The translations under genes and the position numbers were made by a program. Positions 13,782 through 18,851 of a stretch of DNA of 18,851 bases are shown one piece after another. Source of the DNA: Marinihelvus sp036351115 (GTDB lineage: Bacteria > Pseudomonadota > Gammaproteobacteria > Xanthomonadales > SZUA-36); contig JAZBOL010000049.1 of NCBI GenBank assembly GCA_036351115.1, forward strand, positions 1 to 18,851, read 5' to 3'. The notes under the pieces were generated by a model. It ran no database searches, was not told the origin of the DNA, and was given only the letters and a program-made list of their open reading frames with translations. Positions within the stretch are counted from its first letter, which is position 1, and the number at the start of each line of letters is the position of its first letter.

Positions 13782-15668
13782 ATGAGTTCCGCACGCTACC
13801 AGGCCCAGGACATCGAGGTCCTTTCCGGCCTGGAACCCGTACAACGCCGCCCGGGCATGTACACCGACACGGCCCGCCCCAACCACCTCGCCCAGGAGGT
13901 CATCGACAACAGCGTGGACGAGGCGCTCGCCGGCCACGCCCGCGCCATCACGGTAACCCTGCACGAGGACGGTTCCGTCGAAGTGGCGGATGACGGACGC
14001 GGCATGCCCGTGGACATCCACCCGGAGCATGGCGTGCCGGGTATCGAACTGATCCTGACCCGGCTCCACGCGGGCGGCAAATTCTCGAACGACAACTACC
14101 AGTATTCCGGCGGCCTGCACGGTGTGGGCGTGTCCGTGGTCAACGCCCTGTCCACGGACCTCGAGGTGTGGGTCAAGCGGGACGGCAAGGAACACCACAT
14201 CGCTTTCCAGGATGGCGACAAAACCAGCGACCTGAAGGTCATCGGCGACGTCGGGCGCCGCAACACGGGCACCCGGGTCCGCTTCTGGCCGGACCCGAAA
14301 TATTTTGACAGCGCGAATATTTCCGTGAAACGCCTGCGCCACCTGCTGCGGGCCAAGGCCGTGCTCTGCCCCGGCTTGTCCGTGACGCTCATCGTGGCGA
14401 AGGACGGGGAGAAGGAAACCTGGCAGTACGAGGACGGCCTGTCCGAATACCTGCAGACCGAGCTGGGCAGCCAGGCCCTGCTGCCGGAATCGCCCTTTAC
14501 CGGCGACATGAAGGGCACGGATTCGGAGGTTGCCTGGGCCCTGGCCTGGGTGCCCGAGGGCACACCGATCCAGGAAAGCTACGTGAACCTGATCCCCACG
14601 GCCCAGGGCGGCACGCACGTCAATGGTCTGCGCTCCGGCCTGGTGGAGTCCCTGCGAGAATTCTGCGAGCTGCACAACCTGCTGCCCCGCGGCGTACGCC
14701 TGGCGCCGGAAGACGTCTGGGACCGCATCGCCTACATCCTGTCCCTGCGCATGAGCGACCCGCAGTTCAGCGGGCAGACCAAGGAGCGCCTGTCCAGCCG
14801 CGCCGCCGCGTCCTTCGTGTCCGGTGTGGCCAAGGACGCCTTCAGCCTCTGGCTCAACGAGCACGTGGCGGATGGACAGGAAATCGCCCGCCTGGCCATC
14901 GAAAACGCCCAGAAGCGCATGAAGAAGTCGCGCAAGGTGGCGCGCAAGAAGGTCACCCAGGGTCCCGCGCTGCCCGGCAAGCTCGCCGACTGCTCCAGCG
15001 AAGACCTGTCCGTGACGGAGCTGTTCCTCGTGGAGGGCGACTCCGCCGGCGGTTCCGCCAAGCAGGCCCGGAACCGCGAGTACCAGGCCATCCTGCCGCT
15101 CCGGGGCAAGATCCTGAATACCTGGGAAGTGGACTCCGACGCCGTGCTGTCGAACCAGGAGGTGCATGACATCTCCGTGGCCATCGGTGTGGATCCGGGC
15201 TCGGACCAGATCTCCGGGCTGCGCTACGGCAAGGTCATCATCCTCGCCGACGCGGACTCGGATGGGCTGCACATCGCCACGCTGCTCACGGCGCTGTTCC
15301 TGAAGCACTTCCGCCCGCTGGTGGAAACGGGGCACATCTTCGTGGCCATGCCGCCGCTCTACCGCATCGACGTCGGCAAGGAGACCTACTATGCACTCGA
15401 TGGCGAGGAGCGCGCCGGCATCATGGAAATGATCGCCGCGGAGAAAAAGAAGGGCAAGGTGACGGAAACGCGCTTCAAGGGCCTCGGCGAAATGAATCCC
15501 CTGCAGCTGCGCGAGTCCACCATCGACCCGGACACGCGGCGCCTCGTGCAGCTGACCCTCGGCGCCGGCACGGCCACGCAGCGGGTCATGGACATGCTGC
15601 TTTCGAAGAAACGCGCGTCAGACCGCAAGGCCTGGCTGGAGACCAAGGGCGACCTCGCGACGATTTAG
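13782..15668 (+). CDS. parE: DNA topoisomerase IV subunit B
   Basis: A 628-residue ATPase subunit of topoisomerase IV, which decatenates replicated chromosomes with ParC. The GHKL ATPase domain has E39/N43 (QEVIDNSVDEA), D70 (ADDGRGMPVD) and the ATP-lid GGLHGVGVSVVNAL. A transducer domain follows (TQGG-type loop GGTHVNGLRSG). The TOPRIM metal site has E418 (LVEGDSAGGSA) and D490/D492/D494 (ILADADSDG). Features such as RPGMYTDTARPNHLAQEV and the length (E. coli ParE is 630) favour ParE over GyrB, which is about 800 residues in gammaproteobacteria. The start ATG follows the promoter at 13717-13744. parC lies 0.9 kb downstream on the same strand, with a minus-strand toxin-antitoxin pair in between. 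Confidence 0.97.
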   Translation: MSSARYQAQDIEVLSGLEPVQRRPGMYTDTARPNHLAQEVIDNSVDEALAGHARAITVTLHEDGSVEVADDGRGMPVDIHPEHGVPGIELILTRLHAGGKFSNDNYQYSGGLHGVGVSVVNALSTDLEVWVKRDGKEHHIAFQDGDKTSDLKVIGDVGRRNTGTRVRFWPDPKYFDSANISVKRLRHLLRAKAVLCPGLSVTLIVAKDGEKETWQYEDGLSEYLQTELGSQALLPESPFTGDMKGTDSEVAWALAWVPEGTPIQESYVNLIPTAQGGTHVNGLRSGLVESLREFCELHNLLPRGVRLAPEDVWDRIAYILSLRMSDPQFSGQTKERLSSRAAASFVSGVAKDAFSLWLNEHVADGQEIARLAIENAQKRMKKSRKVARKKVTQGPALPGKLADCSSEDLSVTELFLVEGDSAGGSAKQARNREYQAILPLRGKILNTWEVDSDAVLSNQEVHDISVAIGVDPGSDQISGLRYGKVIILADADSDGLHIATLLTALFLKHFRPLVETGHIFVAMPPLYRIDVGKETYYALDGEERAGIMEMIAAEKKKGKVTETRFKGLGEMNPLQLRESTIDPDTRRLVQLTLGAGTATQRVMDMLLSKKRASDRKAWLETKGDLATI

Positions 15669-15759
15669 GGCTGAAGGTCGTGGGGATCCAGGTCTGCCGG
15701 ATCGACGGCGATGCGCAGGACGCTGTGGGAACGGTTGCCGCTTCGCCAGTCCCAACGCC

Positions 15760-15779
15760 CATCGAGCAGCTCGATGTTT
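15760..15779 (+). terminator. Possible terminator of parE (palindrome plus short T-run)
   Basis: CATCGAG-CAG-CTCGATG (15760-15776) is a perfect 7-bp stem with a 3-nt loop, followed by TTT on the plus strand, about 90 bp after the parE stop. The stem is short and the T-run minimal, so it may be a weak terminator. It lies in the 141-bp gap (15669-15809) between the converging parE and toxin genes; the rest of that gap holds nothing else I can support. Confidence 0.35.
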
Positions 15780-15809
15780 ATCAGCCCGAAGATGGCCATG
15801 CGGTCGCGA

Positions 15810-16229
15810 TCATCGCACGAGCGCCACGGCAAGCCCGGAGAACTCATCGCCGGCGTTGGCCAGTTTTTTGACCAGGCGTTGATCAGCGGTCACCAGCGGC
15901 GATCCTTCCGCACGCGCCAGGGCAAGGTAGGTGCAATCGTAGGCCGGATGATCCAGTTGCAGGGAAAGGTCGACAACAGCGTTGATCAGGGCGCGTGAAG
16001 GCACCAGTTCCATATCGATTCGCTGCAGGATCTGCGAGGCAACTTCCGCTTCCTCCCGGGTGAACTCAGCACGCCGGACCTTCTTCCACAGCACGTTGGC
16101 GCACTCGGGAAAAACCAGGTCCGGCGCCACGATGGCGTGCTCGCGAAGCAAGGTGACCGCCTCGACCGTTCCGGTTTCTTCGACGATCGTCTTGATCAGG
16201 ACGCTCGCATCGACGACATAGCGACTCAA
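15810..16229 (-). CDS. PIN-domain toxin, VapC/FitB-like ribonuclease
   Basis: A 139-residue single PIN domain, the toxin of a type II toxin-antitoxin pair; such proteins are Mg2+-dependent RNases acting on RNA in the cytoplasm. All four acidic metal-binding positions are present: D7 (YVVDASVLIK), E42 (PECANVLW), D98 (AYDCTYLALA) and D116 (LVTADQRLVKKL). Length is normal for VapC. The start is TTG at 16227-16229, overlapping the antitoxin stop as TTGA, so the toxin is translationally coupled and probably kept below antitoxin level. The module lies antisense-oriented between parE and parC. The RNA target cannot be predicted from the sequence. Confidence 0.92.
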   Translation of the reverse strand: MSRYVVDASVLIKTIVEETGTVEAVTLLREHAIVAPDLVFPECANVLWKKVRRAEFTREEAEVASQILQRIDMELVPSRALINAVVDLSLQLDHPAYDCTYLALARAEGSPLVTADQRLVKKLANAGDEFSGLAVALVR

Positions 16230-16465
16230 CGCTCTTCCCGACCCTCGCTTTGCAGGTCCTCCGACGGCGTGTGCTCGCGATCGGTAGTCAGCTTGCGAAG
16301 CCTGGCCGCCAGTTCGAAAAAGTCACCTTCATCTTCGCCGGCCAGCGCCTGGCGGAGAATCTCCCGATGTTCCGCTTCTGCAGAGCGTCCATGCCGCGCC
16401 GCTCTGCGCTTGAGCCGAACAATCAGATCGGGATCGACATCTCTCACGTGCAGGCTCTTTGACAT
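16226..16465 (-). CDS. Ribbon-helix-helix antitoxin, FitA/VapB-like
   Basis: A 79-residue antitoxin partner of the PIN toxin. The N-terminus (KSLHVRDVDPDLIVRLKRRAARHGRSAEAEHREIL) has the FitA/Arc-type ribbon-helix-helix pattern: a strand SLHVRDV, then helices containing VRLKRRAARHG and SAEAEHREILRQAL. This part should bind the operator as a dimer. The acidic C-terminal half (from about residue 43: GEDEGDFFELAARLRKL) is the expected toxin-neutralising segment. The start ATG at 16463-16465 lies just below a set of TGCTAT/ATAGCA repeats, consistent with autoregulation by the toxin-antitoxin complex. It overlaps the toxin gene by 4 nt. Confidence 0.9.
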   Translation of the reverse strand: MSKSLHVRDVDPDLIVRLKRRAARHGRSAEAEHREILRQALAGEDEGDFFELAARLRKLTTDREHTPSEDLQSEGREER

Positions 16466-16487
16466 GGGATTTCTCAGCGAGGTTACC

Positions 16488-16513
16488 TGCTATAAATGAT
16501 AGCATCCATAGCA
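16488..16513 (-). promoter_or_regulatory. Operator/promoter of the toxin-antitoxin operon
   Basis: Three half-sites cluster here: TGCTAT (16488-16493) and ATAGCA (16499-16504) form an inverted repeat with a 5-nt spacer, and a second ATAGCA lies at 16508-16513. On the minus strand the middle unit reads TGCTATCAT, an extended -10 element (TGC plus TATCAT), so a bound repressor would cover the promoter. As I recall, Neisseria FitA half-sites are TGCTATCA/TGATAGCA, and TGATAGCA occurs here at 16497-16504. No good -35 is visible. Confidence 0.6.
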
Positions 16514-16537
16514 TTTCAAGATCGCGACGCTCAGCGG

Positions 16538-16566
16538 TTTCCCCCGGGTGGCGTAGGGGATATATT
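16538..16566 (+). promoter_or_regulatory. Candidate promoter of parC
   Basis: -10 TATATT (16561-16566, 5 of 6) lies 17 bp from a poor -35 TTTCCC (16538-16543, 3 of 6). Start of transcription near 16573 would leave about 24 nt before the parC ATG, with GAAGA at 16587-16591 as a possible ribosome-binding site. An own promoter is expected because the toxin-antitoxin pair interrupts parE-parC. Confidence 0.4.
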
Positions 16567-16596
16567 CATTCGCCTCAGCCTTCCTGAAGATCGACC

Positions 16597-18851
16597 ATGA
16601 GCGACATCACCCAGAGCTTCTCGGACCACGAGCAGGTCCCCCTCGAGGACTACGCCGAGCGCGCCTACCTCGACTACTCCATGTACGTGGTGCTGGACCG
16701 CGCCCTGCCCCACATCGGCGACGGGCTGAAGCCGGTTCAGCGACGCATCGTGTATGCCATGAGCGAGCTGGGCCTGTCGGCGGCCTCGAAGCACAAGAAA
16801 TCGGCCCGCACCGTCGGTGACGTGCTCGGCAAGTTCCACCCGCACGGGGACTCGGCCTGCTACGAGGCCATGGTGCTCATGGCCCAGCCCTTTTCCTACC
16901 GCTACCCGCTCATCGACGGGCAGGGCAACTTCGGCTCACCCGACGACCCGAAGAGTTTCGCCGCCATGCGCTACACGGAGTCGCGCCTGGCGCCCTACGC
17001 CAAGCTGCTGCTCAGCGAACTCGGCATGGGCACGGTGGATTTCCAGCCCAACTTCGACGGAACGCTGAAGGAACCGGCCCTGCTGCCCTCCCGCGTGCCC
17101 AACGTCCTCCTCAACGGCAGCACGGGCATTGCCGTCGGCATGGCCACGGACATCCCGCCGCACGACCGGCGCGAGGTGGTCAGCGCGACGATCCGTTTGC
17201 TGGAAGAGCCCAAGGCCACCGTGGCGGAACTGTGCGAGCACGTGAAAGGCCCGGACTTTCCCACGGAGGCGGAGATCATCACCCCCCGCGATGACCTGCT
17301 CTCGATGTACGAGACGGGCCACGGTTCCGTGAAGATGCGCGCCATCTGGGAAAAGCAGGACGGCGACATCATCGTCACCGCCCTGCCCCACCAGGTCTCA
17401 CCGGCCAAGGTGCTCGAGCAGATCGCCCAGCAGATGCGGGCCAAGAAACTGCCCATGGTCGAGGACCTGCGCGACGAGTCGGACCATGAAAATCCGACCC
17501 GCCTGGTCATCGTCCCGCGCTCGAATCGCGTGGACCTGGAACAGGTCATGAACCACCTGTTCGCCACCACGGACCTGGAGCGCAACTACCGGGCCAACCT
17601 GAACATCATCGGCATCGACGGCAAGCCGCGGGTCCTGGACCTGCGCAGCCTGCTCAAGGAGTGGCTGAAGTTCCGCACGCAAACCGTCACCCGGCGTCTC
17701 GAGTTCCGCCTCGACCAGGTGGTCGATCGGCTGCACATCCTCGAAGGCCTGATGATCGCCTACCTCAATATCGACGAGGTCATCCACATCATCCGCACCG
17801 AGGACGAGCCCAAGCCCGTGCTCATGAAGCGTTTCGAGATCACCGCGACCCAGGCCGAGGCGATCCTGGAGCTGAAGTTGCGCAACCTCGCGAAGCTCGA
17901 GGAAATGAAGATCCGCGGTGAGCAGGAAAAGCTCGAGGAAGAGCGGGAAGAGCTCGAGACCATTCTCGGCTCCAAGGCGCGCATGAAAACGCTCATCAAG
18001 AAGGAACTGATCGCCGACGCGGAGCAATACGGCGACGACCGGCGCTCGCGCCTGGTGGAGCGGGAAGCGGCCCAGGCCCTGAAGGAAGAGGACCTGGTGG
18101 CTTCGGAGCCGTGCACCGTGGTGCTGTCCCAGGCCGGCTGGGTGCGCGCTGCCAAGGGCCATGACATCGACCCCGAGGCGCTGAACTTCAAGGCCGGTGA
18201 CGAATACCGCCACTCGGCCCGCGGACGCAGCAACCAGCAGGCCGTGTTCCTCGATTCCGCCGGGCGCGCCTACGCGCTGCCGGCCCATACCCTGCCCTCG
18301 GCGCGCAGCCTCGGTGAACCGCTGACCAGCCGCTTCAACCTGGCCGAGGGCGCGCGGTTTCTCTACGCCCTTTCCGGGCCGGCGGACCAGAAGATCGTGC
18401 TCGCCTCGACCTTCGGCTACGGCTTCGTGACCGAAATGGAAAATCTGCACAGCCGCATGAAGGCCGGCAAGGCCATGCTCACGGTCCGCGACGGCGCCGA
18501 ACCGGTCACCCCCGCCCTGCTCCTGAACCCCGAGGCGGACACGCTGGTCTGCGCCACGTCCGACGGCTACCTGCTGGCCTTTCCCCTGGACGAACTGCCG
18601 GAACTCGCGAAGGGCAAGGGCAACAAGCTGATCCAGATTCCGCCGAAGCGCCTGAAGGCCGGCGAAGAGCACATGGTGGGCATGGCGGTGAAGGCCCCGG
18701 GGGAAGAAGTGCTCATCTGGGCCGGCAAGCACTACCTGCGCATGGGCGACAAGGACCTGGAGCACTTCCGCTTCGACCGCGCCAAGCGGGGTCGCAAGCT
18801 GCCCAAGGGCTACCAGAACGTCACCAGGGTCGAGCTTTCACCGAAGGGCGA
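16597..18851 (+). CDS. parC: DNA topoisomerase IV subunit A (3'-truncated by the window end)
   Basis: The frame is open from ATG 16597 to the window end, 751 complete codons. It is the DNA-cleaving subunit of topoisomerase IV. The N-terminus (EDYAERAYLDYSMYVVLDRALPHIGDGLKPVQRRI) is characteristic; the catalytic tyrosine is Y126 in AAMRYTESRL, with the preceding Arg. The quinolone-resistance positions equivalent to E. coli S80 and E84 are S86 and E90 (HPHGDSACYEAMV), both the susceptible-type residues. A coiled-coil tower and then a C-terminal beta-pinwheel domain follow, with KRGRKLPKGYQNV near the end. E. coli ParC is about 752 residues, so only a few residues should be missing. It partners with ParE encoded upstream. 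Confidence 0.97.
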   Translation, partial: MSDITQSFSDHEQVPLEDYAERAYLDYSMYVVLDRALPHIGDGLKPVQRRIVYAMSELGLSAASKHKKSARTVGDVLGKFHPHGDSACYEAMVLMAQPFSYRYPLIDGQGNFGSPDDPKSFAAMRYTESRLAPYAKLLLSELGMGTVDFQPNFDGTLKEPALLPSRVPNVLLNGSTGIAVGMATDIPPHDRREVVSATIRLLEEPKATVAELCEHVKGPDFPTEAEIITPRDDLLSMYETGHGSVKMRAIWEKQDGDIIVTALPHQVSPAKVLEQIAQQMRAKKLPMVEDLRDESDHENPTRLVIVPRSNRVDLEQVMNHLFATTDLERNYRANLNIIGIDGKPRVLDLRSLLKEWLKFRTQTVTRRLEFRLDQVVDRLHILEGLMIAYLNIDEVIHIIRTEDEPKPVLMKRFEITATQAEAILELKLRNLAKLEEMKIRGEQEKLEEEREELETILGSKARMKTLIKKELIADAEQYGDDRRSRLVEREAAQALKEEDLVASEPCTVVLSQAGWVRAAKGHDIDPEALNFKAGDEYRHSARGRSNQQAVFLDSAGRAYALPAHTLPSARSLGEPLTSRFNLAEGARFLYALSGPADQKIVLASTFGYGFVTEMENLHSRMKAGKAMLTVRDGAEPVTPALLLNPEADTLVCATSDGYLLAFPLDELPELAKGKGNKLIQIPPKRLKAGEEHMVGMAVKAPGEEVLIWAGKHYLRMGDKDLEHFRFDRAKRGRKLPKGYQNVTRVELSPKG

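Noticed and set aside
13623..15335. 570-codon minus-strand open frame opposite parE
   Set aside because: Entirely antisense to parE, which has all family motifs; the translation has no recognisable domain.
15665..15847. 60-codon minus-strand open frame after the toxin gene
   Set aside because: It overlaps the toxin 3' end, has no recognisable domain, and contains the palindrome at 15760-15776. A real short protein cannot be excluded, but there is nothing to support it.
16226..16513. Mobile element origin of the toxin-antitoxin insertion
   Set aside because: I looked for flanking direct repeats, inverted ends or transposase remnants and found none; base composition is only slightly less GC-rich than its neighbours.
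17398..18765. 455-codon minus-strand open frame opposite parC
   Set aside because: Antisense to the conserved parC frame; composition typical of a shadow frame.
16597..18851. GyrA instead of ParC
   Set aside because: The length near 752 residues, the N-terminal sequence and the pairing with a 628-residue ParE fit ParC. GyrA of gammaproteobacteria is about 870 residues with a conserved GyrA box, which I do not see.
1..18851. CRISPR arrays, tRNA or rRNA genes, riboswitches
   Set aside because: No regularly spaced repeats, no cloverleaf-like segment, and no conserved riboswitch core were seen in the intergenic gaps, which are all short.

Overview
The window looks like a chromosomal segment of a GC-rich, Gram-negative gammaproteobacterium. 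Lipid A/Kdo synthesis (kdsA), the divisome protein FtsB, the pyrG-kdsA-eno-ftsB-ispD-ispF gene order and paired parE/parC support this. The N-terminus of KdsA resembles the Xanthomonas-type (metal-dependent) enzyme as I remember it, so a Xanthomonadales- or Chromatiales-like lineage is the best guess. That placement is inference from sequence memory, not from a search.

Layout, left to right. (1) 1-261: the 3' end of an unidentified plus-strand gene. (2) 433-2232, minus strand: a two-component system (NarL/FixJ-type response regulator downstream of a membrane histidine kinase). (3) 2378-3459, plus strand: a small HExxH protein overlapped by a GNAT acetyltransferase. (4) 3529-9408, minus strand: a tight seven-gene run pyrG > kdsA > eno > ftsB > ispD > ispF > FHA protein. 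It has a good sigma70-type promoter just upstream of pyrG and several 4-nt start/stop overlaps. It joins CTP synthesis, Kdo-8-P synthesis, glycolysis, cell division and isoprenoid precursor synthesis, and ends with a tail-anchored protein carrying a degenerate FHA domain.

(5) 9536-13632: an Anbu-type cluster. The proteasome-like Anbu peptidase is on the plus strand. It converges, with a 20-bp overlap, on a minus-strand operon of circularly permuted ATP-grasp > alpha-E protein > zincin metallopeptidase with an N-terminal zinc-ribbon-like region. The transglutaminase that often accompanies these families is not in the window. This is the most intriguing system here: a predicted peptide-ligation and proteolysis pathway whose substrate I cannot name.

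(6) 13782-18851, plus strand: the topoisomerase IV genes parE (complete) and parC (truncated by the window end). A minus-strand FitAB/VapBC-like toxin-antitoxin pair sits between them. The region upstream of the antitoxin has repeated TGCTAT/ATAGCA half-sites that look like its own operator.

There is no rRNA, tRNA, CRISPR array, insertion sequence or phage gene that I can see. Intergenic stretches are all under 300 bases. Many long open frames antisense to the real genes, up to about 960 codons, are products of high GC at third positions and were left out.
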